DNA of 64,000 nt from Isoetes taiwanensis (lineage: Eukaryota > Streptophyta > Lycopodiopsida > Isoetales > Isoetaceae). The stretch lies in contig JAJEKV010000062.1 in the NCBI GenBank assembly GCA_021234155.1, positions 8,637,408 to 8,701,407 of the forward strand. The letters are read 5' to 3'. The notes beneath the pieces are model-generated. The model was given only the letters and a program-made list of their open reading frames with translations, searched no databases and was not told the origin of the DNA. Numbering within the stretch: the stretch's first letter is position 1; every line of letters begins with the position of its first letter. Positions 1 to 12,492 of the stretch are shown here, in pieces. The position numbers were made by a program, and so were the translations under genes.

Positions 1-2402
1 GATGACAATAATTTGAAAAATAAATTTCAAAAATCATTATGACAAAAATATGCAATAGAAATATCAAATAGAATTTCTGCAATTGCCTTGCTTTTAGGCC
101 TGCTAGAAGGATGACATGTTGCAGGAGGTAGCAATTCATTATTTTCAAGAAGTTCAATATTTGGAGGATAGATATTTACAGCATATAAATAGCAAAATGA
201 GCTCCACAAGTAACCTGGATGGGTATAAAGCAGCTTCTCCACAAGATGCCTACGAAGCTTCTCCTTCAATATGATTTTTATAAAAGCATTAAGTTAGTTG
301 TCTTTGATCATTTCTAGTATTAGAATGATAGGCTTGTCTCTAGCTTTTGGTGATTTTTAAATTACAAAGGGCTATTTGGGAAAATGCTTAAGAATTAAGG
401 GCATTCTGGGAAGTTCATAAATACGAAGGGCTTTTTGGGAATTAAGTCAACAATTAGGGTTATTTTGGTAAATTTCCCTAATGCTTATATATTATGTGTG
501 ATGTCGCTGTATTCTAAAAAAGGAGTAAATCAACCTCCATAGCAAAAAACTGTCGGATTTGGGGATCTGGAGCAAATCTAAGGTTTTGCAGACCAATTTG
601 AAATGAAAAAGGATCGATTTGAAGAGAAAAAGTTGCAACAGATCAGAGGCAGAAGGCGCAACAGATCCAAGAGGGCAATGGCCCCCTTCTTTTTTTTTTT
701 CGTATTTGAGAACCAAGCCTACTATTTTTAGTTATTTAGCCATTAATTGGACAGTCAGATCAAAAGTTCCAATTCCTCCAAATATAAATGGACGCAGAAT
801 AAAGATTGAGTTGGCATGCCTTTCAAAATTTGCCAGCTTGCTAGGAGCAGATTGCATACATCTAGAGTTGCTAACTCATGCTATTTATACAGGACCGACC
901 GGATTGAATAGAAGCTGGATTTGCAGGATTTGCATCGTTGGTACAGCAGCCACCTTTGAGGCCACATGCCAACCATAGGAAGAACGAAGCCAATTGATCT
1001 AGGATAGGCAGCCAAAGCATTAATTGGCTAGATTTGCAAAGTAGTTATCCCATAAGTCGGCATTTCCCTGTTGCTCAGCGGGTCCAGTCTGTACACCAAA
1101 TCCAATCTTAGAAGCCTAAGATGTGTCACTGACGCCCTTTTCCCACACTAGTTGCAAAATATGGCTGTCATATACAATATACAATATAAGACACCGTTTG
1201 TGACTCCAGGGCTAAAAATAGACACACAAATTTGAACTTACTTTTCTACTGCATGGTAGTCATAAAATATGGCACCACTAAAATACTAGTGGAAAAGCAT
1301 GGTAATATTTTTAGTTATATATTCAAATAAGACTATGTGTCTTATTCTACGGCGGGGGAAATCCCCCGGAATAAAATAAGACTCCATTTGGTATCCAAAC
1401 CTATTCCGTATCTAAATAAGACATGTCTTATTTTTATAGTGGAAAAGTGAAACAGTAGGTGGCCAACCATCGTTGGATAAAATATGTGACTTTTAGAGAT
1501 AAGACTTCCGTGGAAAAAGGTGAGACTCTGATTTAAATTTTGAATGCAATGACACGTGTTATTTTCAAGTTCTTTTAAATTGCTCTTCATCGCTGAGATT
1601 TTCTAATTTGACTGAAAGGCGTTGATTGCAAGCTTCTCTAAATTGCGGCTCATGAACGCAAACCTAAATTACATAAGGTAGGAAAATGCATGTACATGCA
1701 CCATTTACTTGCAACTAATTTGTGGTGGGCAGGAAAAGCAAGGGACAAATTCGAGGTAGCAAATTCCTTCCCATTTCAGTTCTTTTTTTTTTTGCCGAGG
1801 ATGGAGTTGGCGACTATTTTGCCATGCATTCTTCTTCCAAGATTTGGCAAATCAAACAGCAAAAAATTAATAATGATACATGATAATTTTATAATTCTAA
1901 TGATCCATTTATAAATCTTTGTTAAAAAAGCAATCTGGTTGAAAATATGATCCTATCAATTTTATAAGTACAAGGAATTTTTCCAGTTAAAATAAAGGAG
2001 CTTGCTATGCACTCCACAATACTCTTCATGACCATAAGGATAAAGGTCCGTCTCTCAATAGCAAATTAAGCAGTAACGTCCCTACTCTAATTTTTGGATG
2101 CCAGCAAAAAGGATGCAGCACATCAGAAAAGACAGAGGAATCTACCTATCATCGCCCCCTTGGAGGTCAAATTTTGAAGAAACCGCCTCGATCTTGCTCT
2201 TTATATGTCCCATGGTGCATTTTACTTTCATTCCTGTCCCATTTTTTGTTGGGCTCATAAGAACTTGGTTTATCTTTCATCATCCTTAGTCTGTTGACCT
2301 GTCATAACAAGTATGTTTCCATAGACATTTTCATTCTTACTTTTTTTTCAACTTTTGTTTCTTATGCTCTAATAAACCAGAGCAAAGACGCTATAATAAA
2401 AA
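1..2402. other. Intergenic, no supported gene
   Basis: I see no convincing gene. Positions 330-480 hold four diverged units of about 35 bp built on gggcattctgggaa-like text, resembling the end sequences of the long-TIR elements near 24-25.8 kb. Positions 1326-1433 hold a cluster of AATAAGAC palindromes and a CGGGGG-AAAT-CCCCCG hairpin. Open frames here, such as 619-978 plus, have no recognisable domain. Confidence 0.6.
1326..1433. repeat. Cluster of AATAAGAC palindromes with a G/C hairpin
   Basis: AATAAGAC-tatgt-GTCTTATT lies at 1326-1346. A perfect 20-bp palindrome centred on ACATGT lies at 1414-1433, and another AATAAGAC half-site is near 1376. A G5/C5 hairpin (1353-1368) lies between them. 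This arrangement suggests the remains of a small inverted-repeat element. I could not define its ends or a target duplication. Confidence 0.5.
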
Positions 2403-5400
2403 TCACTTTGTAATGTTTTCCAATGCTTGTATTCTTGTCTGCAGTTCTTTCACCATATTCACCCTTAATATGTATTCTTTCTTGTTTAATTCTAAGTTCT
2501 TCAATTGAACTTGTCCTTTATCGAGTTCATCTTGACCTACAATTACCATCCAAGGAATACCAGAGGCCAATGCACTGTCCACACTTTTTTGAACCCGTTT
2601 GGCTGGTGTGCAGACGAATTCAGCCTCCAGCTTTGCATCCCAAAGCTCACTAACAAGTTGGATTGCCACATCCGTCAAACCATCGCCAAGAACCACCACC
2701 AATACCTGCGTTTGAGTGGCACGAATTTTCTGCAGTGTTTTACAGAGTCAGTTACAATCATGTTGCGCTTAAAAAGCCAATAATGGTACATTCCTTTGCA
2801 GCAATGAAACTAAAATATACATACATTCTTGCGTTCCTTCTCAAGTTGCTCCATGATTGTAAACACCCGCTCAATTCCAAGACTGACACCTACAGCAGGC
2901 ACCTCCTTTCCACTGAACATGCCAACGAGCTTGTCATAGCGACCGCCGGCTGCTATGGACCCAACCTGTAGAATAAATTCAAACATGCTTTACAATGACT
3001 ATCAACCTGTAAACGCACAGACTGTGAAGTTGTTCAAGAAAATGTAAAGACTGTAATCCCATTGACCGAGTTTTTCCTGACATTCCTGTCAATGGGATAA
3101 ACGGATGTAAGATAATTATACATACTTACCGAAAGCAGAAAGGGAATGAATAAAAAATAGTCAACTACTAAGATTATTGACTACTATAATGACTAGACAG
3201 ATTTATTACCTGCGTACTGCCTTTGAACACAGCTTCGTAGATCACGCCCGTGTAGTAGTCAAGGCCACGTGCGAGGCTTAGATCAAAAAGAATCCGGTCC
3301 AAACAATTTGATGCTTTGAGATACTTGAACAACAATGCAAGCTCTTCCAATGTAGAAGATGATCCCGCATGTTTCACAAAGGGACTATTCTCATGCTGTA
3401 GCTGCTGCAGCAATTCAAGAGGTGCTCCTTTCTTTTGAACCAATTCTCCTATTTTATTTGCTGTTTCAGTAGGCAAACCTTTTTCCTCCACCTAGTCACA
3501 GGTCAAGAGTTTACTGAAGCAAGTACTTCCACGTATACTTTTAACACCTGAAAGCTTCAGATTGTAATAAGAATAATGGCCACGGAACGTACCATTTCTT
3601 TGCAAACATGATCCCATGACTGCTTATCGAGTTTGTCAATACTTGAGCAGATTGTTCTGAACTTTGACTCTGGCACGCCACAGAGCTCTAACATACCATC
3701 CAAAAGTTTTCTATGGTTCAGTTTTACCTGATTGCAAAACTTGCAACAGTGATTAAGACTGTGGGATAGATGACGAGCTTTCATATACCTAATTTAGACT
3801 CTTTAAGTTGCCCGTTTCTAAAACTTAATGGACTATAGAATGATATCAAGCCCATATCTGGGCATTCCCCATTCCATTGTTTCATTTTTTTGAGCAAGCA
3901 GGCAATACATCTCAGCCATCAGACTCTTTCATATTTAACCATATTACCTGCACTTTGTTTAAACGATGGGACTTAATACCTCATAATCACCAATGTTAAG
4001 TTCATCAAGAAGTGTCGTCAGAACTTTTATGACTTCAAAATCTGCAACCATTGGTTGGTACTGTCCAGCAATGTCGAAGTCACACTGATAAAATTCTCTG
4101 TAACGCCCTTTTGCAGGGTTATCCCTTCTGTACACTCTGGCAATATGATAACGTTTCATATTTGAAAGTTTCTGCGTTGCTAGGAAACGAGCAAAGGGAA
4201 CTGTCAAGTCATATCGCAATGAAAGTATCTCCCCACCCTGTAGAAATACAGTGACAAGTACAGTGAGCAGAGGTCTACATTGCTATCTTAGACCTTGTAA
4301 AAGCTATTACCTGATCTGCGAGATCATAAATAAGTTTTGAGTCTTCCCCATACTTGCCCATAAGTGTTTCACGAAGCTCAAAAACTGGAGTGTCCAATGC
4401 CACTGCACCATGGCGTTTGAAGACACCTGCAATAATTCCAAATGCCTTTTCTCTGATTGCCATTTGTTCGGGCAAAAAATCCCTAGTCCCCTGTAGAAGA
4501 AATAAAGAATATCACTGGATGATCTTGTGCAAAAGTTACCAGATAATATAAACAGATTTATTACCTTCGGAACTTTTGGTAGTCGTCTGGTTTCATTGCT
4601 CTCAATGACAGATTTTACACTCTCAAGCAATATCTCTAAACTCGGATGCGTGGGTTTAAAAAACCCTTCTAGAACATCGACAAACTGCTTTTCCAGCAGA
4701 AAGCTAGCTGCCCCATTACTGGCTCCCAATGAGGATCCTTGGAAAACATCCAAAAGAAACTGTTTCATGACACCAGTTCCCTTGCCAATGGTAACTTCTT
4801 GGGAACCCTTTTTTTTCTTCTCAGTCCCTTCCTTCCCTTTCTGAGCATCCTTTGAGTTTCCACTTACTTCTTCCTGAGATCCTTTGGACCTGCCTTGAGA
4901 AATCTTCTCTCGTACCAACAATAGCTTGACTGCAGCTGCTGCCTCCCATGCTAACGCCTTTTGTGCCTTCTGTGTCACCTCAAAAGCTACTCTAGAAAAT
5001 AACACTCCAGGGCTTTTACTTTCCATAAAAGCCATTCTGCAGGCCATGCCAACAGATTCTTTCACAGAGTGAAGATCGCTTTCAAAGTTTCTCTCAAATT
5101 CATCTATGGTTTGAGCATCAACTATGTCATCCATGTCAGGCAATGTCCGTAACATTTTACGAGTTCTTTCACAACTGTAAGTGACCAAACGCCAAAGATT
5201 ACCAAAATAGGATACAAGTACATCTAGAAGGCTAGTTGATTTAGCTGAAGACATGTCAGCACTGGACCCTTTTTTGCTGCAGATTGCAGGCCTGTTCAAT
5301 TCCACTCTCAATCTGCTGGATACTTGTTTTGCTGCTTCCCTGAATGCTCCATGGATCACAGGAATCTCAGAAATGAAGTCACCCTCAACTGCTTCTTTCC

Positions 5401-6130
5401 TTGGATTCACTACCTTAGATCCCATGAGCAAGACTCTCAAATCACTGGCAACATCAACCTCACACTTGTGACTAAAGTTCTGATTGAAACATTCAGCATC
5501 AAATGGTTGAGTGTTAGCTTGAAGTGCTTCACATGACAAAGCGGCAACAGAATCCGCAATAACAGAAATTGAAGATGATGGGTAGATTGACAGTGCTGCA
5601 ATACCCACTGAGGCTGCGGCAATGAGCGTTAATGCATCTAACTCTTCTGCAGTAATGCCAGCATCTCCTGCTTCTTTTCCATTAAGCCACTCTTGTAATT
5701 CCGAAAGTGACCCGTTTCTAATACGCTCAGATTGAACATCTTTGTCAGTCAAGAATTGCTTAAATTCATATACAGCTGAAACCATTTCCATTGCAATCGG
5801 TAAATCTGTATCCAAGCTAGGTAATACAACATCGATGTTTAAGTTCAAAATCCCGGTGATAAATAGTGGCAAAAACTTGTGAATGCGAGCCTCACCCTGC
5901 AACAACTTACTAAGCATCACAATTAAGGTAGCTCTAGTTTCCTCCGGTGACAAAAACTTGGTACCTTGCTGTGGGGTAGGAGGGGGTTGCAAAAATTTTG
6001 GCGTTCCATGAGAAATCCGATCTAATGCTGAAGAATCCAATTCCACAAGAACCAAACGATGGGCAATATTATAGACTGCTTGAGAAGAAAGAGGCACATT
6101 CTTGCTACCGACTATGATCCTGGCCGCCAT
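2403..6130 (-). CDS. Histidine--tRNA ligase, cytosolic type (7 exons)
   Basis: This gene charges tRNA-His with histidine for translation. Exons, in order of transcription, are 6130-4565, 4490-4311, 4237-3980, 3727-3593, 3491-3210, 2965-2825 and 2729-2403. Every intron is GT-AG and phase 0, giving 962 residues. Class II landmarks are all present: motif 1 ([18 protein letters not shown]), motif 2 ([20 protein letters not shown]), the histidine loops [10 protein letters not shown] and AAGGRYD, motif 3 (VSLGIERVF), and a C-terminal anticodon-binding domain. The first exon encodes about 520 residues ahead of the catalytic core, as in the long plant cytosolic HisRS. The ATG at 6130 gives [11 protein letters not shown]; an in-frame ATG at 6145 is possible but less like the family. 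No clear transit peptide is visible. It lies head-to-head with the Harbinger transposase, starts 252 bp apart. Confidence 0.95.
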
Positions 6131-6381
6131 AGCCCAGAGGTGCAAATTAGGGTTTCTTGAGACTTTGTCTTTGGAATGTGCACTTTTTTAATCTAGGGTT
6201 CCAACATACATAAGGGACGCCTCACATGTCACCGGCTCCGGCGGCCCCAACGTCAACGTTTTTTGGCAAAAAAATTTGGGGCGTTCACATGTTGACGTCA
6301 ATTTTTTTTGTTCTGTAGGGTTTTAGGGTTTTGTCATTTTCGTGCCTCTAGTCGGTAACAAATTTCGTGTCAGTATTGGAT
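6131..6381. promoter_or_regulatory. Short divergent promoter region between HisRS and the Harbinger transposase
   Basis: Both genes start outward from this interval of about 250 bp, so it must hold the HisRS promoter. TAA followed by GGGACGCCTCACATG at 6211-6228 looks like a Harbinger target duplication plus terminal repeat. A second GGGGCGTTCACATG-like copy lies at about 6279-6292. If so, the transposon end lies about 80 bp upstream of the HisRS start codon. No TATA box was assigned. Confidence 0.4.
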
Positions 6382-7750
6382 ATGGCTCCAACGAGAGATC
6401 CGGCGAGATTTACCCGTGCTGCCTTCTTCCAACTAGTGCAGATGATGCTTGTCCTATTCCAGCTCGTGCGGGCTCATTTTGAGCGTAGATCAAGAATTGT
6501 GCAGCTGCTCCTGGATGGTGGAAGTAGTGGGAGTGTTCTTGCTGCTCAATACCAGGTCTTTCTCTCAGTTGCAATGACCTGGGTTCATAGAATTTTCAGA
6601 TATACAGAGGGTGTCTTCTATATCAGACCACGGTCTATTCATTGGTGTGGGCATTTTGCAGAGGTCAATGGAATTGATCCTCGCAGGTACAAAGAGTTCT
6701 TCCATGTAAATTTAGAGCAGTTTGAGCATCTATGCTCCATATTACCTCCCTCCCTGACTTCAAGGCCACCTCCCGGATTAAGGAACATCCCAACAAGAAA
6801 TGTTCCAGTGGGTTTGAAGGTAGCTACCGCTCTATCTAGAATAGCAACAGGAAATAGCTATTTGAGTGTGTCTGAACAAGTAGGATTAGCACTAGTAGCT
6901 GTTCACAAGTACGTGAAACAATTTAGTGATGCAGTTGTCAGACATATGAGTCATTACTTGCATTGGCCTGAGGACTTGAATGAGGTTAAGAATGGATTCG
7001 AAGAGTGGAGAGGATTTCCCAACTGCTGTGGGGCAATGGATGCTACTCATTTCGAGTTAGATCTTCCAGCAAATGCTTGTGCTATTGATTACTATGATAA
7101 GGATAAGGATTATTCAATTACTTTACAAGCAGTGGTGGACATTCGAGCGAGGTTCTTAGATGTCTTCGTTGGAACCCCAGGTAGCTGCAATGATATTAAT
7201 ATCCTTCGTAAATCACCCTTGTATAACAATGCTATTCATGGAATGCTTTTCAATGGGCCAAGAGTTACAAGAGGAGGATTCAGATTTCCTGAGTACATTA
7301 TAGCAGATGCAGGATACTTCGATCTGCCATGGCTAGTGCTTCCCTATCCTGGACGTCACTTGCAAGATTTTCAAAAGCTTTAACTACTTACCATGTAGCA
7401 GCAGGGTTTGTGCTGAGAGAACATTTGGTATATTTAAGACTAAGTGGAGACTGTTTTATAAAAAGTTAGAATGTGAAAACGTTGAAGACTTGACAAATGT
7501 AATATATGCTTGTTGCATTCTCCACAACTACTTAATTGAGGTTGGTGAAAAAGAGGATCCTATCTCAGCACCAATTGTTGATGATGATTACGTTGAGTTC
7601 CTCAGGGCGCCTGCAGGAAGAAGACCCAATGCTCATGAAGCTGCTATGCAACTTAGGGATAACTTAAAACTTACCTTTTGGGAGCATGATTTGACTACTG
7701 CATCAGCCACAGCTGCCATCTTCTCTGTCATCATTTGTAGTTGCTGAGCA
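6382..7750 (+). pseudogene. Harbinger-type transposase (ALP1/HARBI1-like), one frameshift
   Basis: This is a DDE_Tnp_4 nuclease, the enzyme that cuts and inserts PIF/Harbinger elements. The first frame (to 7383) contains a helix-turn-helix-like region and catalytic acids in GAMDATHFEL and TPGSCNDINI. The last catalytic acid belongs to CAERTFGIFK (about 7410-7440), which lies in the next frame. That frame continues through CCILHNYLIE to about 7747. A one-base shift at about 7335-7380 therefore separates the catalytic core from the final Glu. A start at 6382 (MAPTRDPARF) looks more natural than the upstream ATG at 6367. The 3' end overlaps the convergent second gene by about 115 bp. It could be a relic, or an assembly error may break an otherwise intact gene. 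Confidence 0.85.
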
Positions 7751-8386
7751 ATTGACAAGTCTACTTGCAGCATTTTCTCTATCATGTCTCGCCTGTGAAT
7801 GCTTCCCTCTCTTCTTTGAATGTTACCCTCTCTTGTTGTGGCTGCTAGTTGCTCAGCTGTTTTCATAAGAGCAGATCCTATTTCTTGAAAGGAGTCTTCT
7901 TTTGTCTTGCGCTTTCTTTTGCCAGAGATAAAACGAGGAGTGCTACTTGGTGGAATTTCCTCCCTGGGAGGCTGCATAGTTGGTGGCTGTCTAATTGGAA
8001 CTTGCCTAGTTGGAGTGCTACTTGGTGGAATTTCCTCCCTAGGACGCTGCATAGTTGGAGGTTGCCTAGTAGAGTTTGCCTAGTTGGAGTTTGTTGCGCT
8101 GATGGATGTAGAGGACGGTTGAGTCCAGCTCGACGTCGTAAGATACTTGATCCTTGACTGAACTCTTTACAATCTGCTTCAGAGTCTGCAGAATTATAGA
8201 GATTTCCTATATAAAACCATAATCAGCAAAAGTTGAAGAGAATTTTTGAAGAACACTTATTATGTAATTTTCACCTGGTTGGCTTTCTTCCGTCTGGATA
8301 TCAAATAGGGGCATAGAAGAACGAGTCTGAATATCAGCCGCGGTGGTTATGTGAGATTTCATCCAACTGTCCATGTGATCATACAA
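7633..8386 (-). pseudogene. Harbinger ORF1-like protein, C-terminal part, frame-broken
   Basis: The sequence fits the C-terminal half of the Myb/SANT-type partner protein that helps Harbinger transposases reach the nucleus and bind terminal repeats. Exons appear to be 8386-8275 (starting LYDHMDSWMKSH) and 8206-7633, with GT-AG borders. The second exon has Pro-rich tandem units (PREEIPPSSTPTRQ appears twice), a basic stretch GKRKRKTKED, and a coiled-coil-like tail ending in MTEKMAAVADAV. A one-base shift near 8070-8090 interrupts the frame. The N-terminal DNA-binding exon is not visible before the CACTA insertion at 8495, so it is missing or displaced. Assignment rests on context and architecture more than on a diagnostic motif. 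Confidence 0.55.
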
Positions 8387-8424
8387 CTACAATAAAATAC
8401 CAAAAAAAAAGTATTAGCTTCAAA

Positions 8425-8494
8425 AATCTCAAGTTCAGTTTAAGAATTTCAAGCCATTATTAGTTCGGTTCAAGAATTTCAGTTGTAATGGAAT
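8425..8494. repeat. Short repeats of caagaatttcagttgtaatgg, left of the CACTA insertion
   Basis: Units of the type gttcaagaatttcagttgtaatgg occur here and continue on the other side of the CACTA element (11716-11890). The transposon therefore landed inside a pre-existing array of short repeats. Confidence 0.6.
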
Positions 8495-11400
8495 CACTAC
8501 AAGAGGATGAGGGTTTCGCGTCAGAAAAATCGTCAGACAAATTGAATGATTATGTCCTGACGAATATCCTGACGATTATCCTGACGATTAAATTTCGACG
8601 ATATATATCGCCGCGTAAACATCAAATAAATCGCCGAAATTAAACGTCAACAAGATCGCCGATTTTTTCGCCGGAAAAATCGCCGCTTTTTGCGTCGGAA
8701 GTAACGTCGAGTTTGCGTCACAAAAAACGCCGATGATCGCAACGTCGAAAAAACGTCGGCAAAAAAACGTCGAAAAAACGCGTTTTTTTTTTTAATTTAC
8801 ATTTTTTATAATAACAATTGATCCGAAAGCCCATTTTGAATGAAATTTGTTGCATTGGAAAGCTCTCTTACAGATCTCTTCGATGGTGTATAATTGAATC
8901 AAGTTTGATTAAATTATTTTGTTAAGAAGCATAACCTTTTGGCTGGCACTGGTTATGGTTTGTTCGGCGAACCTCCATTTGAAAACCTTTCTGGATTAGT
9001 TACCTAATAATTAACCTTTTAGTTTTATGAATCATGTGAATAAATTTAGGTTCTATAAAAGATAGTGATTATGATGGTCCCTTTAAACTTTAATCATGAT
9101 AGAAGGGTTGACCACTTCATATAATTAGGATGTCTGAGGGCTGTTCCTTCATGGCCTAGAAAGGTCGGAAGCTTCCCAGCTAAAACCTATAGTGGGTGGG
9201 AAGCTAGAATTATGAAGGTCCAACTTACTTGGTGTCCAATGGACTTAGTGGAAATGGTATGTTGGAATATTTATTTCAATGGTGGTATTAAGGTGATAAT
9301 AGAACTTATGAAGAGCATGTTGCCCTGCTAAAAAAAGATAGATGCATATTATGGATAGGAAAAAATAAGTACTCTTGAATATTGAGCTAAAATCCATGGT
9401 ATGAATTTCACCCCAATCTTAAAGCTTATTAATCTTGGCTGGGTGCTGGGACATGACAAACATGGCACGCATTTTTATTATGGAGAACTTAAGACCTTAG
9501 ACATTGTTCAAGTTCACTCATATCTTACTGGAAAATAGTTCTTATCATGCTAGTCTCTTCTCTGCAGTATAAGACCATGGCCATTTGATGCATGCAACAA
9601 ATGCATTGCCATTTATATAGTGTTATGGAGGGGCCAACGGAACCCACGTTGTTTGGCTTTCTAATTCTATTTAAAATTAATATTGGCCTAGAAACTATTT
9701 TTCTTTGCATGCTTGTGGCTTTTGCATGTATGCCACGAGCTTATTTTTTCCAAATTTTCATTTGCATGCACACAAATTACCTTGATATTTTCAAATCTAA
9801 TTTGAGCTTACTTTTTCCAATTTTTTATTTGCATGCACACAACTTACCTTGATAGTATGTGAGTATCCAACGTTGAAGCTCTATCTACATTAATGTAGGG
9901 AGAACCAATTCATGGATTGTCAACAAAGCACCATGGACAAAACAGTAAATAGGTAATGTTTTATGCCTTTTACTTACAACTTTCAATTTTTGTAAATGAG
10001 GTTTCATATATGTCTTTCGTACGTATGTGAACTTGTGTTGGCTTTTGATTTTATACAAAGGTGTGATTTAGTAGAGGGAGAATAATGATTACTTTTGGGT
10101 GTTCTATGATTAATTTTAGTGGCTTGGCCATGCATACCATGGCACATCATACTCGTCTTGATCTTTGCAAATTTGGCAAGGACTTGAAAATGGCACGAAA
10201 TTTAATTTTGGTGGCAAAAGTATAATGCAAACGTTTAAAAATTTTCATAGCCATTTGAGAAATCGATTTTAGGGTTTGAGAAATCGTTTTAGGGTTTCAT
10301 GGTGAATGCGGCGAATGCCTATGGCGCCAAAACGGCCGCCCATAAGGGCATATAGCCAGATCGGCCTGCCCTAAAAACAGCCTGTTGGCCGCCACAGCAA
10401 CAAGAGCAGATTGAACATTTTGCCGTTTTCAGCGACGAAAGCAAGGAGGCCTCTTCTTTGCCCCGTTCCCTCTTCAACGGGTAACTCTTGCTTCGCCTCT
10501 TCTATTAACTTAAGTTACAGTTTTTGGCAACCAATTTGTCCGAATGTGTATATTACGCAAATGCTCTGTTTGTCCCTTTGTATTAACTTAAACTTACAGT
10601 TTTAGCAATTAATTCGTCCACGTTCGTAAATGCTCTATTTTGTTCTATTAACTTAAGTTCTTTGTTTTTGGCAATTGATTTGTTGTAATTGTGTTTGTTC
10701 TCGCGAATCGCCCTTGACCGTCGGAAATATATCTATTCCTTTGGTGCCGGGCTTCACCCCACGTAAAGAGAAGCAAATTGTGGACCGGAATATACGGTAT
10801 GCCTTAAATTTTTTTCATGATTCCGAATATAAAACGAAGAAACAAGTATTAACTAGCAACATAAGGAGCAAAATGCATTGGCAAGGGATATCCTTCCTTA
10901 AATATAAGCTACTACGCCTATCCTTTGCTTTTAATTCGTAGGTGTCCATCTTTATCGATTGGTAAGTTACCTTTCCCACAAAATTATAATTAACTGAAAT
11001 GCTTGAAGTAGGAGCATTTTTGAAATGCTCTGCAAAATGGTCTCTGCAAACAAAGTCTTGTTTAGGATCCAAAGTGCAGTTTAAGGTCTAAACAGCGATC
11101 AAACTTAAGTTCCATTTAGTATAGAGCTAGTCAAACGGCTCATTATCTTGATATTGATTTCTGTTCTACCTTCAAAGTTTCAGAGAAGTTTATGCATCAA
11201 AATCTGAAACCTGGTCTAAAACCATGGTCTTATACTGCAGATAAGGGATTAGCATGATAAGAACATGCTAATCTCTTACTGGACTAGAGATGTCTTACAT
11301 GGTGAGAAATTTGTTATCTGCAAACAGAGTTTTACAAGGCGTGTTGGTCATCTGCAAAATGACCAAAATTGTGACAAAAGTGACAATTTTGTGGACGATT

Positions 11401-11715
11401 TTTCTAACGAAATTTTTGACGATTTTGTGACGAAATTGTTGACGATTTTGCTGACGAAATTGTTACGAAATTTCTGACGATTTTGTTGACGATTTTGCTG
11501 ACGATAATTCTGACGCACCTTGACGTTTTTTCTGACGATTACTTTGACGCTTAATCGTCAGAAAACTGACGTTTTTTGTGACGATTTTTCTGACGCTTCA
11601 TCGTCAGATAAAAACCGTCAGGTAAATCGTCAGTCAGTAGGGTCTGGGCAGTTGCCTATTTTGTGAAGACTATCTGACGATTTTTCTGACGCAGAACACT
11701 CATTCTCTTGTAGTG
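8495..11715. mobile_element. CACTA (En/Spm) element, non-autonomous, 3221 bp, TSD AAT
   Basis: The left end reads CACTACAAGAGGATGAG and the right end, reverse-complemented, reads CACTACAAGAGAATGAG. The inverted repeats extend about 44 bp with roughly six mismatches. The 3-bp target duplication AAT lies at 8492-8494 and 11716-11718. Subterminal regions (8510-8790 and 11380-11700) are packed with gacgatt / cgtcag motifs in both orientations, the expected binding sites for a CACTA transposase. I see no transposase frame inside (8800-11380). The interior has no recognisable gene, so the element would need enzyme supplied from elsewhere. Confidence 0.93.
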
Positions 11716-12360
11716 AATTTCAGTTCAAGAATTTCAAGACATTGTTAGTTCAGTTCAAGAATTTCAGTTGTAATGGAAGAAAGTTTCAGTTGTAATGGAA
11801 GAAAGTTGTAATGGAAGAATTTCAATTCAAGAATTTCAGTTGTAATGGAAGAATTTCAGTTGTAATGGTTAGTCATGGAAGAAAGTTGTAATGCCCATAG
11901 AAAACAAATGAATTTGTTAGCAAATTGGAAATACAAGTTACATGTTATTAGTTCAGAAGGTAAATTGTTATACATTTCTTTTTAATGTTCATATTGGAGT
12001 ATCTAGCTGCCATTCTCATTTTCATCTCAAAATTGAGCAGATATTACGCATAGAAACTAAGAAAATGATGAGAACACAAAGGACTGTGGATTATGGATCG
12101 AAATACTGGATTATTGATGACTGAATGAATGCTCTAATTCACATCTTTAGAAGACAGATCCATATGAGAAGATGAAAAGGCATATGGCAATATAAGTACC
12201 AATCGCTTGGGAAGAATCCTGTTTTCCATGGCAGGATAAAACATAATGAAACAACACTATCATTTTTGGAGGGAAATGGTACAGTTGACATGTACTAAAA
12301 TCCTGTTTTTATGGCAGGACAAAACATATTGAACACACTTTGATTGCAGGACAGACGATC
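11716..12360. other. Repeat-rich spacer after the CACTA element
   Basis: Positions 11716-11890 continue the short gaatttcagttgtaatgg repeats. Two related 36-bp units (aatcctgttttccatggcagg and a variant) lie at about 12207-12345. No gene is seen. Confidence 0.5.
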
Positions 12361-12492
12361 AAAGCGGCAGATATCTTCACTCAGCCGCTTAGGAATGCAA
12401 ACTTCAGGTGTACAATGGCAGTGGCTTCTCTCATGTTACATCAGCTAAAACTTCACATTGAGAGGAGTGTTCAAGTTAATGTGAAATATTAG
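12361..12492 (+). pseudogene. Ty1/copia relic: C-terminal end of RNase H
   Basis: The frame reads KAADIFTQPLRNANF and continues to a stop at 12490-12492. ADIFTKPL-type text is the characteristic end of the copia polyprotein, just after RNase H. No upstream RNase H or reverse transcriptase, and no clear LTR, is seen nearby. This is a small leftover of a former element. Confidence 0.7.

Larger units (their letters stand above)
6214..8494 (+). mobile_element. PIF/Harbinger-type DNA transposon, right end not found
   Basis: The element encodes a Harbinger DDE transposase (plus strand) and a convergent second protein (minus strand), the two-gene layout of PIF/Harbinger elements. The left end is probably the GGG at 6214 preceded by TAA, the target trinucleotide of this superfamily. 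I could not find a matching right terminal repeat. A CACTA element is inserted at 8495, and copia-derived sequence follows at 12361, so the right end may be lost. Both genes carry frame breaks, so the element is probably inactive. Confidence 0.6.

Noticed and set aside
619-978. 119-codon open frame
   Set aside because: No domain, runs through low-complexity T tract, opposite strand also open.
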